Assembly (NCBI RefSeq): GCF_900110995.1
Contig: NZ_FOJF01000002.1
Coordinates: forward strand, 62,001 to 126,000
Reading direction: 5' to 3'
DNA from: Chitinophaga sp. YR573
GTDB lineage: Bacteria > Bacteroidota > Bacteroidia > Chitinophagales > Chitinophagaceae
DNA: 64,000 bases
Under the pieces are notes generated by a model. The model was not told the origin of the DNA. It did not search any database and saw only the letters and a program-made list of their open reading frames with translations. Position 1 is the first letter of the stretch. Each line of letters begins with the position of its first letter. Made by a program: the position numbers and the translations under genes. Below, one piece after another: positions 37,148 to 45,838 of this stretch.

Positions 37148-38155
37148 ATGAGTAGCGAAAAAGAATTAATGGGGTTTATAGGTTCCGCTGACTTTGATAA
37201 GGTTGATAATATTAAAAACCTTATAGAGGAAGGTGTTGACATTAATTACGTATTCCAGAAAGCTGAACAGGTTGATAATCTGTGGTTCAGCAGAACGCCT
37301 TTGATGGAATGTATTATAACAGCGGGCATCAGCCAGTCTGAGGAAGATTTTGAAGTATTTGAATTGCTGACAGAGAATGGTGCAGACATGAAAATAACAG
37401 ATGAATCAGGCAATACACCGGCTCTCATAGCTGTCAGGTATTTCGCACTGGACATCCTTAGATTTCTTGTTCAACAGGGCGCAAATATCCATGATCAGAA
37501 TACGGCTGAAGAGAATGCGTTCGACATTATAATAGCCAGATATGAAGAAGAAAGAGAGGAATTGGGTGAAGAAGATGTGAACGATAAGGGGGAAGCGTTT
37601 GAAAGAATGCTGGAACGGATTGATGCCATTGTTGAAAATGGGTACGATCTGTCCGCCGGAAAATACCCGGCTACTGAGTGTGCACTGCTTAACATCAGTG
37701 AAAACAGATTGCCTGCCGAAACATTGATTTATCTGTTTGATAAAGGAGCCGATCCAAGAGGATATGTTAACCCGGAAGAGGGTACTCCCTTCCCATTGTT
37801 GGAAGCAGCTTTTTGTAACAACCTGCCTGATGAAGAACTGGTAGCTATGATCGGAAAAATAGGTGTTGAGTATGTGTATGAACAATACGTAGAGAGTACC
37901 CCGCTACTCCTCGCTGTCCATAACCAGAATGAGGTAGTTATAAAAAATCTCATCTCCTCAGGAGCAGATGTTCATATACAAAACGATCGGGCTCTTAGAG
38001 TAGCCTGCGATACAGGGAACCTGGAAATAGTAAAATACCTGGTCGGACATGGGGCCATAATCAATGCAACTGATTTACGTGGAGATAATTCGGTTGCGCT
38101 TGCAGAAAAGCTAGGTTTTACAGATATTGTAGCATTCTTAAAATCAAAATTGTAA
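37148..38155 (+). CDS. Ankyrin-repeat protein
   Basis: 335 residues from the ATG at 37148; the longer frame from 37091 overlaps the previous gene and adds an unlikely N-terminus. Ankyrin repeats are clear: LIEEGVDINYVFQ, FELLTENGADMKITDESGNT, LRFLVQQGANIHDQNTAEEN, LIYLFDKGADPRGYV, IKNLISSGADVHIQNDR and LEIVKYLVGHGAIINATDLR. No enzymatic domain is visible. Ankyrin proteins are used as immunity proteins in some polymorphic toxin systems, which fits this setting but is not proof. It is followed 7 bp later by an unknown protein. Confidence 0.82.
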   Translation: MSSEKELMGFIGSADFDKVDNIKNLIEEGVDINYVFQKAEQVDNLWFSRTPLMECIITAGISQSEEDFEVFELLTENGADMKITDESGNTPALIAVRYFALDILRFLVQQGANIHDQNTAEENAFDIIIARYEEEREELGEEDVNDKGEAFERMLERIDAIVENGYDLSAGKYPATECALLNISENRLPAETLIYLFDKGADPRGYVNPEEGTPFPLLEAAFCNNLPDEELVAMIGKIGVEYVYEQYVESTPLLLAVHNQNEVVIKNLISSGADVHIQNDRALRVACDTGNLEIVKYLVGHGAIINATDLRGDNSVALAEKLGFTDIVAFLKSKL

Positions 38156-38162
38156 GATAAAT

Positions 38163-38993
38163 ATGGGAATGCACGAATTTGAAGCTGGCGCTGATATAGC
38201 TGTTATGGCACTGGATAAAAGTAAAGATACCAATACAATGGATCTGAGGTCCATGTACTATTCAGTGGCAAAATTCACAGGACAGTGGGATGCTTCTTTG
38301 CAGCATTTTCACGTACTTGCGCTTCTGCTGAAACACCGGTTCACATATGCATTTCCGGTACAGGAACACCCGGACTATATACAGTACAAAACATATTTTG
38401 ATGGCCTTACCGGCTATCAGGGTATTAACCGTGTACCCGGTGAAGAATGGGACCAGGAGAACCCGCAGGTAGCCATGTATTGCAATCCATCGGAAACCTG
38501 GAATGATTATACCGGCACCAATGTTCCCGAACACCTCAGAAATACCGGTATGATATATTTTGATGCCGGTAGCGAGCTTTGGCAACGGTTTGTGGACGCC
38601 GGGAAATTAGCCGGTACAGATGCAGTTTCCCCCAAAGAAATACCTGTTGAAGAAGTCATTGCAGCGGTAGTAACCGTAGCGCAGGAACAGGGAGATGTGG
38701 ACATTATCAGCTTCTGGTATCCGTTAATAACAACAATCGCTGCATTTGTAGCACCTAAGGAGATCGCATTGCTGAAACAAAATCCGCATTTAATAAAAAT
38801 CCGGGAGATAGCGACTGCCACAGAAGCCTATAAAAAGAATAATGACTACGGCGCTACCCGTTTACCGTCGCCTGATGACTTTAAAAGTAATTTTCTGGAA
38901 TGGGGTGTTGGTGAAGAACTAAGTGATCTTTTTCAATGGTGGTACCAGCCACTGAGACAATGGTACGAATCTCCTGAATATACTAATCAATAA
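38163..38993 (+). CDS. Hypothetical protein, unknown family
   Basis: 276 residues, soluble, no signal peptide. I do not recognise it. The N-terminal part is helical (MALDKSKDTNTMDLRSMYYS, FHVLALLLKHRFTYAFPV), the middle is rich in Trp, Tyr and Asn (CNPSETWNDYTGTNVPEHLR), and the C-terminus is helical with a charged, Trp-rich end (LSDLFQWWYQPLRQWY). It lies between the ankyrin gene and an LRR gene with gaps of 7 bp each, so it belongs to operon B. A DUF-type immunity protein is possible, but nothing in the sequence proves it. Confidence 0.6.
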   Translation: MGMHEFEAGADIAVMALDKSKDTNTMDLRSMYYSVAKFTGQWDASLQHFHVLALLLKHRFTYAFPVQEHPDYIQYKTYFDGLTGYQGINRVPGEEWDQENPQVAMYCNPSETWNDYTGTNVPEHLRNTGMIYFDAGSELWQRFVDAGKLAGTDAVSPKEIPVEEVIAAVVTVAQEQGDVDIISFWYPLITTIAAFVAPKEIALLKQNPHLIKIREIATATEAYKKNNDYGATRLPSPDDFKSNFLEWGVGEELSDLFQWWYQPLRQWYESPEYTNQ

Positions 38994-39000
38994 AAATACT

Positions 39001-40776
39001 ATGGAATCACCTACTCCAAAATTATTCACCAGGGAAGAGATTAATCAACGGTTTGACCTGCGTAAATACGATTCAATAAATCGTCTTGATCATGAACGGA
39101 TTCTCTTCTTTGATGGTGATACGACTATTGCTGAAAATCTCGATTCAGACTGGGCAGAGAAAGTGCTGCAGGAATTAAATGAAGATGATTCCCTGCGTTC
39201 CGTATTGATTATGATCAATGGGAATTTAACAGTGGAAGGAAATATTAATATTGCTGACTATCACCCGCTGTTGCTCGTATTGGGTAATGTACATTGTGAG
39301 GTGTTAAAAAGCGGAGACGATACTATTCACATTACCGGTGATGCGCATATCAAATATGCTTTCTTTGGTCATTATAACGATGGTAGCATTATTGTAGAAG
39401 GAACTACCTACGTGCCGTATGTATTGAACGAAGATCACTCATCTTCCATCACACCGGAAGGAGCCACGCTTATTAATTTATACAGTGATCAGAATGATTT
39501 CTTCGAATATGATTATACGCGCAATGTTCTTTCTGATATACTTATCCCTGCTGCTTTGGATAAAAATGAAGAGGTGGATGTATGGAAGTTTATTGATGTT
39601 GTTAAATCGGGTCAGTCACCTTTTAAAGAAGGAGTAAAACCTACCAGGTTAGTACATGAAGAAGAGCTTGACAGGTATACATCCGGCAATATTGAAGAAG
39701 TGCTGGAACTGGATTGGTCAGATAAGAAGTTAAACGTGTTTCCGGAGTCCATTGCCAAACTGAAGCAGCTTAAAAAACTCAACCTGTCAAAAAATGACAT
39801 TAGTGAAATCCCTGCTATCATTGGTGAGCTTGAAAACCTGGAAGAGCTTTATATGCAGAATTGTGGCGTGAAAACCATTTCTGAAGCTATAGGCAAACTT
39901 AAAAAATTACGTGTATGGGATCTGAACGGCAACTATCATCTGAACGCGCTGCCTGATACTATTGGTGACCTGAATGATTTGCAAACGCTGAAGATTGATT
40001 ACATCCCGGTAGCTCTTCCCGAAAGTTTAGCACGTCTGGAGAAACTGGAAGAGATCAGCATGTATAAGTGCTATTCAGATATTAATAATCCCGCACCTTT
40101 TCCTGAAGTGTTAACAAGGTTGAAGAATCTGAAAAGATTTGATTTTCGTGCAAATCACATCAAAGAGATGCCAGACAGCATCCTTGCTATTCAAACGCTG
40201 GAGGAATTTATATGGACTGACGGAAGTACGAACTCTCATAACTTCCCTGATTTCGCACACTTTAAAAATCTTAGAAAATTAGTGATCAGTAAGAAGTTTA
40301 ATAGCTGGAAAGAGAGGATATTTAATATTCCCTCTTTAGAGCATCTGGTAATTAGTCAGAACAAAGAGAACAAGGAATATTTTGATCAGGAGACACTTGA
40401 TATCTGGACAGAGCTTTCTCTTGAAAATGGGGAAGAATTTAAGAAACGCCTTCAGTGGATTATAGAAAATAAACAACTGGAAGCCGATGGACGGTTTTCA
40501 AATATTATTACTCCTGGTATGAAACGTGAAGAACTACAGGATATTTATAAGTTGCAGCAATTGAAACACCTGGATCTGTCATCCAATGATTTATCATACC
40601 TGCCAGATACATTTTTTCAACTTAAAAACCTGGAGCATCTCGATTTGGGAGGCAATCAATTTCCGGAGGATGTACAGGCGAAGATCACTCAGGCTTTCCC
40701 CGATACCCGGATAATCTGGATGAGTGAAATAGAAAGAAGAATGCAGGATTTACGTAATACTATTACTGAAGAATAA
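39001..40776 (+). CDS. Beta-helix / leucine-rich-repeat protein lacking the C-terminal module
   Basis: 591 residues. A bactofilin-like beta-helix (about 15-190; VLIMINGNLTVEGNI, LLLVLGNVHCEVL, HITGDAHIKYAFFG) is followed by LRRs (LDWSDKKLNVFPESIAKLKQ onward to about 450) and a last LRR pair (LKHLDLSSNDLSYLPDTFFQ). Unlike 12543, 20519 and 23795 it stops soon after the LRRs and has no WGR domain. The missing C-terminal module is encoded by the next gene, which begins after a 1-bp gap, fused there to an N-terminal SUKH domain. The pair therefore looks like a split version of the family. Confidence 0.8.
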   Translation: MESPTPKLFTREEINQRFDLRKYDSINRLDHERILFFDGDTTIAENLDSDWAEKVLQELNEDDSLRSVLIMINGNLTVEGNINIADYHPLLLVLGNVHCEVLKSGDDTIHITGDAHIKYAFFGHYNDGSIIVEGTTYVPYVLNEDHSSSITPEGATLINLYSDQNDFFEYDYTRNVLSDILIPAALDKNEEVDVWKFIDVVKSGQSPFKEGVKPTRLVHEEELDRYTSGNIEEVLELDWSDKKLNVFPESIAKLKQLKKLNLSKNDISEIPAIIGELENLEELYMQNCGVKTISEAIGKLKKLRVWDLNGNYHLNALPDTIGDLNDLQTLKIDYIPVALPESLARLEKLEEISMYKCYSDINNPAPFPEVLTRLKNLKRFDFRANHIKEMPDSILAIQTLEEFIWTDGSTNSHNFPDFAHFKNLRKLVISKKFNSWKERIFNIPSLEHLVISQNKENKEYFDQETLDIWTELSLENGEEFKKRLQWIIENKQLEADGRFSNIITPGMKREELQDIYKLQQLKHLDLSSNDLSYLPDTFFQLKNLEHLDLGGNQFPEDVQAKITQAFPDTRIIWMSEIERRMQDLRNTITEE

Positions 40777-40777
40777 A

Positions 40778-41914
40778 ATGGAGAAAATAATCGATACTAT
40801 CCGCCGTCTGGAACCTGAAATCAATAATCAGGGTATCCTTATTGAATTTACAGATCCTATAGAGATGCAGGAAGTAAGGGACTTCGAAGCAGATTTTGGC
40901 TTTACATTTCCGGAGGATTATACCGAATTTATTACCACACATGGGTTAATGGGTTTTAAGATTTTAAAATCAGACAAACAAATGTGTGATATGTATGAGC
41001 CGGTAATTATTGCTGAAGAACTGGAGGATGTGCGTGATCTTGAAGGCGAATGGAGTGGGCAAATATTTATATTTCAAAAATTTGCTTCCCCTGATAGCTT
41101 TGACTTTTATGCTTTTCGAAAAACCGGGACAGTAACAGATGTTGTTTCCTATTTAGATGATGGAGGAGTCAGTTTTATTGCCCCAACGTTTACTGAGCAC
41201 ATTGAGATCCTGCTAAAGAGTATGATAGATGGATCGTACCGCAATAAATACAACAATTATATCAGGTACGATAAAGCAGTTTTTGATGCGAAGGAACTGC
41301 AAGCGGAATATCAGTTTGCCATGCAGCGTACTTTCCAGGAAGCGGGTACCTACCTTGGTAACACTAAGGATAAAGTAAAATTGCAGAAGGCACTGGAATT
41401 ATACGATGAGGTAATCGAATATTTCAGCACAGGAAAAGTAATAGATGATCATTTTTTGTTGAACGCTAATTTCCTGAAGATGTGGGCATACTCCTATCTG
41501 CTAGGGAATTGTCGCCAGGAATTTACTGCAGCAGAGATCTCTGCCTTGCAACAGGCAATCATTAAGCAATCTGAGTATACGCTGACATTGGTTCCGGATA
41601 ATTCAAATCATTTTTCCGATAAAGCGTCAATACGGGTAATCTGTAATACCCTGGCCTGGTATATGGCAGAGAGTACGCAACAAAAAGAGGTGTTAGAGAA
41701 GGCACTTGGGATTATACAACAGGGCATAGATCATATTGAAACAGAACTACATTATTTTCTTTATGATACACAGGTAAGGATTTTACTCAAATTGGAGAGA
41801 ACAGAAGAAGCATATCAGATCATACACAATATATTGGGCTTGTTGCCTGATTTTGCTGATTTTCAGGAATTTAAAAGTGATGAAGGGTATAATGCCTGGC
41901 TGGGAAAATTATAA
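40778..41914 (+). CDS. N-terminal SUKH (SMI1/KNR4) domain fused to the LRR-family C-terminal module
   Basis: 378 residues. Residues ~15-150 are a SUKH domain (IEMQEVRDFEADFGFTFPED, YTEFITTHGLMGFKIL). Residues ~180-378 match the C-terminal helical region of the WGR-LRR proteins: ALELYDEVIEYFSTGKVIDD aligns with their VYDEVLTYFSSGRVVDE, and the end has LYDTQVRILLKLERTEEAYQ and DFADFQEFKSDEGYNAW. It begins 1 bp after 39001, which lacks exactly this region. This is Rosetta-stone-like evidence that SUKH and LRR components act together. It is the last gene of operon B; the next promoter follows within 13 bp. Confidence 0.8.
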   Translation: MEKIIDTIRRLEPEINNQGILIEFTDPIEMQEVRDFEADFGFTFPEDYTEFITTHGLMGFKILKSDKQMCDMYEPVIIAEELEDVRDLEGEWSGQIFIFQKFASPDSFDFYAFRKTGTVTDVVSYLDDGGVSFIAPTFTEHIEILLKSMIDGSYRNKYNNYIRYDKAVFDAKELQAEYQFAMQRTFQEAGTYLGNTKDKVKLQKALELYDEVIEYFSTGKVIDDHFLLNANFLKMWAYSYLLGNCRQEFTAAEISALQQAIIKQSEYTLTLVPDNSNHFSDKASIRVICNTLAWYMAESTQQKEVLEKALGIIQQGIDHIETELHYFLYDTQVRILLKLERTEEAYQIIHNILGLLPDFADFQEFKSDEGYNAWLGKL

Positions 41915-41926
41915 ATTGTTAATACA

Positions 41927-41984
41927 TGTAGAGCATTTGTAGTAGCCTGATTTCTACAGAATCTGTTTACGCAATGTATTTTTG
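41927..41984 (+). promoter_or_regulatory. TGTAG-box promoter (c) of the 42024-51106 operon
   Basis: TGTAG half-sites at 41927-41931 and 41938-41942 (11 bp apart). The -7 element TATTTTTG at 41977-41984 begins 39 bp after the start of the proximal half-site. The core ATGTAGAGCATTTGTAGTAG is identical to that in promoter (b). No TTG-type -33. Confidence 0.85.
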
Positions 41985-42023
41985 ATGATTACTGATAGCA
42001 ATGGATAATTTTTAATAGATACG

Positions 42024-42899
42024 ATGGAAAAACCAATTTCAAAATCAACAGTATTTATTACAGGTGCTGCGAGATTCCATGATCTGATTTATTTGATAGG
42101 ACGGGACAAGGATCTGGATGTTCAACATGTAGGGCACTCCCGGCTCATTGGATTTGATGGGGGGAAGTTTGGCCATATGGGTGATCGCAACTGGAACGCT
42201 CATGCTATTGCTATCGCGAAGCAGCCAACAGAGCGTTTAGTGATTATAGGTGAAAGTGGTGAAGTTTTTACCTATGCTGCCGGCAAATCAACGTCCAGAC
42301 AAATATCTCCTGAACCCAGTGCTATTCGTTCGGCAGGTGTGATTGACGGATATGTATATGCTTGTGGGATGAAACATGAGGTTTACAGACGCAATAGCGA
42401 TGATAGCTGGATAGCGATCCCTAAACCAGCGCAACAAGCGCTGGCAGATCTCGAGGCTATTGGAGGTTTTGGAGAATCGGAAGTATATGCAGCCGGGTGG
42501 TCTGGTGAAGTCTGGCTTTGGGATGGTATATCATGGTCTGTAGTATCAGCTTTAACAAATCGTATTTTAACATCCATGTGTATTACAGATAGAGGCGAAG
42601 TTGTCATCTGTGGTCAGGGTGGAGTAATGATCCGTGGACGCAATCAGCAATGGTCGAAGATGGATTTGGGAGAGTATAAGGACGATATCTGGGATGTCGC
42701 CTGGTATAAGGATAAACTCTATTTTTCAACCATGACAAATCTTTACTGTCTTTCTGAGAATGGTCCGGAAGCTGTTCAGTTCTCAGATGATAAACCTAAT
42801 ACATTTTATCACCTAAGTCAGGCAGAAGGTGTACTATGGTCTATAGGAGCGTCTGATGTTTTCTCCTTCAATGGTGATAACTGGAGCCGTATTGATTAG
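42024..42899 (+). CDS. Beta-propeller-like protein (island propeller family, copy 2)
   Basis: 291 residues, no signal peptide. Repeating blades with Trp/Gly: LVIIGESGEVFTYAAGKS, YVYACGMKHEVYRRNSDDSW, VYAAGWSGEVWLWDGISW, VVICGQGGVMIRGRNQQW, LYFSTMTNLYCLSENG and LWSIGASDVFSFNGDNWSRI. This matches 28495, 42966 and 53192. It is the first gene of operon C, 39 bp after the -7 element of promoter (c). The propeller probably binds a protein; no catalytic residues are visible. Confidence 0.72.
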   Translation: MEKPISKSTVFITGAARFHDLIYLIGRDKDLDVQHVGHSRLIGFDGGKFGHMGDRNWNAHAIAIAKQPTERLVIIGESGEVFTYAAGKSTSRQISPEPSAIRSAGVIDGYVYACGMKHEVYRRNSDDSWIAIPKPAQQALADLEAIGGFGESEVYAAGWSGEVWLWDGISWSVVSALTNRILTSMCITDRGEVVICGQGGVMIRGRNQQWSKMDLGEYKDDIWDVAWYKDKLYFSTMTNLYCLSENGPEAVQFSDDKPNTFYHLSQAEGVLWSIGASDVFSFNGDNWSRID

Positions 42900-42965
42900 A
42901 ACTGAATCTGGTGATCAAATTGGTTGCCAGACAATAGAAAATGACTAATTCAAAAAATTATAAAA

Positions 42966-43847
42966 ATGGAATTACCACCTATAAGCTTTGGCCCTGGGTT
43001 CGTTGAAAATGCAAATATAGTAAGGGTAATATGTCACATCGGAGAAGGTGCTGATACTGTTACAACTGTGGCTCGCTGGGACGGATTAGAAAACAAGTGG
43101 GGGTTATTTCCCATGAAATGGATACCTGTAGCCCAGGCTATGCTGGATCTCCCTCATCCATGTTATTTTACGCTTAGTACCAATGGTACTGTTGGTTTTG
43201 GATATGGCGATTATCATGAAGAACAGATTGATGATATCAGAGGTCCTATGCGGGATCTTCGTGCCATAGACAATCAGTTGTATGCCACCGGAATGGGGCG
43301 TCAGGTCTATAGGAAGGAACCTGATGGGTCCTGGTTAAGAATTGATGAGGGTGTTGTTGTACCAAAAGGAGAGATAAGCCCCAGCGGATTTTCATCGATT
43401 GATGGAACCTCCGGAGAGGATATCTGGGCAGTAGGTATGCTTGGTGAGATATGGCATTTTGATGGCAATCAGTGGACAAAACATGAAAGTCCTGTAAAGG
43501 TGATGCTCAACCGGGTTGTAGCTGTTGATCCGGATCTGGTGTATGTAGTAGGACAAAAAGGAGTTGTGCTGAAGTATAACAGAAATCGGTGGAGCGTGTT
43601 ATACAATACCCCGGATATAGGTGATCTCTGGGATGCTGAGTGGTATCTTGATGCGCTCTACGTAGCATCAGAAAAGAATATCTATCGCCTGCTGGATAAC
43701 AACTGTCTTAAACCTGTTTCAACAACGGCAGCAAGTAGTTTTGGGCATCTGCATGCAAAGGATGGAGTGCTTTGGTCCTTCGGAACAGGTCATCTGGCAT
43801 TTACCAGTGACGGAGAGACATGGAATGCGGCAAAACCACTGTTATAA
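42966..43847 (+). CDS. Beta-propeller-like protein (island propeller family, copy 3)
   Basis: 293 residues. It shares the blade pattern of 42024: LYATGMGRQVYRKEPDGSW, IWAVGMLGEIWHFDGNQW, VYVVGQKGVVLKYNRNRW, LYVASEKNIYRLLDNN and LWSFGTGHLAFTSDGETW. It is separated from its tandem paralogue by 66 bp, longer than most gaps in the operon but without a TGTAG box. Operon C continues 9 bp later with a TPR gene. Confidence 0.72.
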   Translation: MELPPISFGPGFVENANIVRVICHIGEGADTVTTVARWDGLENKWGLFPMKWIPVAQAMLDLPHPCYFTLSTNGTVGFGYGDYHEEQIDDIRGPMRDLRAIDNQLYATGMGRQVYRKEPDGSWLRIDEGVVVPKGEISPSGFSSIDGTSGEDIWAVGMLGEIWHFDGNQWTKHESPVKVMLNRVVAVDPDLVYVVGQKGVVLKYNRNRWSVLYNTPDIGDLWDAEWYLDALYVASEKNIYRLLDNNCLKPVSTTAASSFGHLHAKDGVLWSFGTGHLAFTSDGETWNAAKPLL

Positions 43848-43856
43848 ATTATAGGT

Positions 43857-44939
43857 ATGATGATGAATAGTTATTTCAAACCCCCTGAAGAAATTAACAG
43901 TCTTTTTCAGAAGGCTTCTGAGGCATTGGAGCAACACGGCTATGATGCTGCAGAAATTCTTTTCGAAGAGGCGTTTCGTCATGATCCTTATCGGCTGCAG
44001 GCACATTATGAATTAGCGCTTTATTTCGCTTCGGTTAACAACGCTCATCGTTTTAAGGAACACTTGTTCATTTGCTGGAATATTGATCCTGTATACAAAG
44101 AAAAAATATCGGCTGATAATGCGTTCATCACTGAATTTATTGCAGCAAAAGAGGAAAGAAGGTGGTGTAAAAGGGAATTTGAAGCCATAGCCCCTCCGTC
44201 ACGGTATGAAACTTTGTTGAAATTTAAGCCTGCTCACAAAAAAGAGATGCTGGTTTTTGCTAATTCATTGGATACTGAAACAGCAGAATATTTTATAATT
44301 GATAAACCTCGTACTGCACCTTCTCTGTCTGAGCTGCATAAGGAACCTGACTTTGAGAAAATTGATTATTGCAGACTGGATCATTTTTCAGAACGGGCCG
44401 CGATTGATTGTGCCCCTGAAAAATTGTATGCAGCACTACAAAGAATAAGCCCTTATATAGAAGATGTACGCTTTCTTGTGACATCTGAATGGGATCCTTT
44501 TGTTGATGAAGTGATTATATTAAATGGAATGTTTAATATTTATCGCCATCCTGTAGGAACAGATAGATATCAGGACCTGTGGGACTATTTTGAACCAATC
44601 GTCCAATTGTATCCGGAAGACAGGATGCTCAGGCATTGGTTATGCAGAGAATATCAGGATGATGTTCTTATGAGGATCGGATATAGATCACACTTTGGTG
44701 AGCCGGAGGAATACCTGGATAATGCAATCCGCCTGTCTTCCCCTGAAGATCCATGGATGCCCTATGTATTGGGGAAATTAGCGCTCAGTAAGAATGAAAC
44801 TGAAACAGCATTGAAATATTTAAGGGAAGCTGCTGCAAAAACATCCGACAGCCTGAAGGCTGCCCGCAAGGATTTACTTTTAAACAAACCGGATCTTCGG
44901 GATCTGAAAGATAAAATAGCAGCGCGTTTAAATGGATGA
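43857..44939 (+). CDS. TPR-like protein, short paralogue of 46555
   Basis: 360 residues. Three ATGs stand in a row; the third (43863, MNSYFKPPEEI) matches the start of the paralogue 46555 (MNSYFKTQEEI). The N-terminus is TPR-like (YDAAEILFEEAFRHDPYRLQ, AHYELALYFASVNNAHRFKE). A middle domain shared with 46555 follows (LKFKPAHKKEMLVFANSLD, YIEDVRFLVTSEWDPFVDEV), then further helical repeats ending NKPDLRDLKDKIAARLNG, which recalls the DFQDLK end of the shared module. Its stop overlaps the start of the YwqG gene by 8 bp. Confidence 0.75.
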   Translation: MMMNSYFKPPEEINSLFQKASEALEQHGYDAAEILFEEAFRHDPYRLQAHYELALYFASVNNAHRFKEHLFICWNIDPVYKEKISADNAFITEFIAAKEERRWCKREFEAIAPPSRYETLLKFKPAHKKEMLVFANSLDTETAEYFIIDKPRTAPSLSELHKEPDFEKIDYCRLDHFSERAAIDCAPEKLYAALQRISPYIEDVRFLVTSEWDPFVDEVIILNGMFNIYRHPVGTDRYQDLWDYFEPIVQLYPEDRMLRHWLCREYQDDVLMRIGYRSHFGEPEEYLDNAIRLSSPEDPWMPYVLGKLALSKNETETALKYLREAAAKTSDSLKAARKDLLLNKPDLRDLKDKIAARLNG

Positions 44940-45783
44940 TAAAGATATTCCAATGGAGAAAAATACATTCCCTGAATCACTTCTGCAATATCAAAAGCGC
45001 ATTGAATCGACAGCTATGCCGTCTGTACTTTTATCATTAAAGAAAGAAAAGACGGAATTGTATCAAAGTAAAATAGGGGGTGAACCTTATTTCCCCCGTG
45101 ATTATCCACCGGATATATTTTATCTTCCTTATCCTGCTATTGTAAATCCTTCACCCTGGTCTAAACTCAGGGAAACAGGAAGGGAACTGATGTTGCTCCT
45201 GCAGATCAATTTTGAAGAAATGCCATCCTTGCCTTCTTTCCCGGAAAAAGGAATATTGCAGATTTTTGTGAATGATTATGATTGGCATCACCTGGACACC
45301 GATCTGCAGGTTATTTACCATCCCGAAATAATCCGGAATAAAGATCTCCTGTTTTCCGATTTTAATGCTCCATTAGAATCGTTCAGAGTTAAGGAACATT
45401 CCCTTTCCTTTCGAAAGGAAACAGAATTTATAACTCCTTCTGATTTTCGTTTTGAAGAGGTACTACCATATACTACTGTATTTAAGGACAATCTTCAGGC
45501 AGGGAAGGATTACTCAAAACTTACCGACTACCGTTATTTCAAACAACATAGAGAATGGGGACTTGGAAGGAATAAAATAGGTGGATATCATCATTCCCAG
45601 AATTTCCAGGATCCCAGGAAATCACTCCCTGACTGGCAGGATAGTCTTTTATTAGTTCAGTTTGACGAATATGATGAAGGGCTTTATTGGGCAGATGGAG
45701 GCAGTGCGCAATTCTTTATCAAAAGAGAAGACCTGGAAAATCTTAATTTTCAAGACCTGCTTTTTCATTGGGACTCTACGTGA
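44932..45783 (+). CDS. YwqG/DUF1963-family protein (copy 1)
   Basis: 283 residues (start 44932 overlaps the TPR gene; the ATG at 44953 is an alternative supported by the paralogue). The DUF1963/YwqG pattern is clear: YQSKIGGEPYFPRDYP, LMLLLQINFEEMPSLPSFPE, KGILQIFVNDYDWHH, and near the end RNKIGGYHHSQNFQDPR and GSAQFFIKREDLENLNFQDL. DUF1963 proteins occur as stand-alone proteins and in polymorphic-toxin immunity sets; the molecular role is unknown. It is followed by a CCGGAT-GTT-ATCCGG hairpin that also follows its paralogue at 49848. Confidence 0.85.
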   Translation: MDDKDIPMEKNTFPESLLQYQKRIESTAMPSVLLSLKKEKTELYQSKIGGEPYFPRDYPPDIFYLPYPAIVNPSPWSKLRETGRELMLLLQINFEEMPSLPSFPEKGILQIFVNDYDWHHLDTDLQVIYHPEIIRNKDLLFSDFNAPLESFRVKEHSLSFRKETEFITPSDFRFEEVLPYTTVFKDNLQAGKDYSKLTDYRYFKQHREWGLGRNKIGGYHHSQNFQDPRKSLPDWQDSLLLVQFDEYDEGLYWADGGSAQFFIKREDLENLNFQDLLFHWDST

Positions 45784-45785
45784 AC

Positions 45786-45800
45786 CCGGATGTTATCCGG
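45786..45800. repeat. Small hairpin after YwqG copy 1 (same as 50668-50682)
   Basis: CCGGAT-GTT-ATCCGG forms a 6-bp stem with a 3-base loop, 2 bp after the stop codon. There is no T run, so it is not a classical terminator. It may stabilise the mRNA 3' end, or mark the boundary of the duplicated YwqG unit. Confidence 0.6.
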
Positions 45801-45838
45801 ATCTGAAATAATTAGCAGAAAAGAAAAGACAAAAACCT

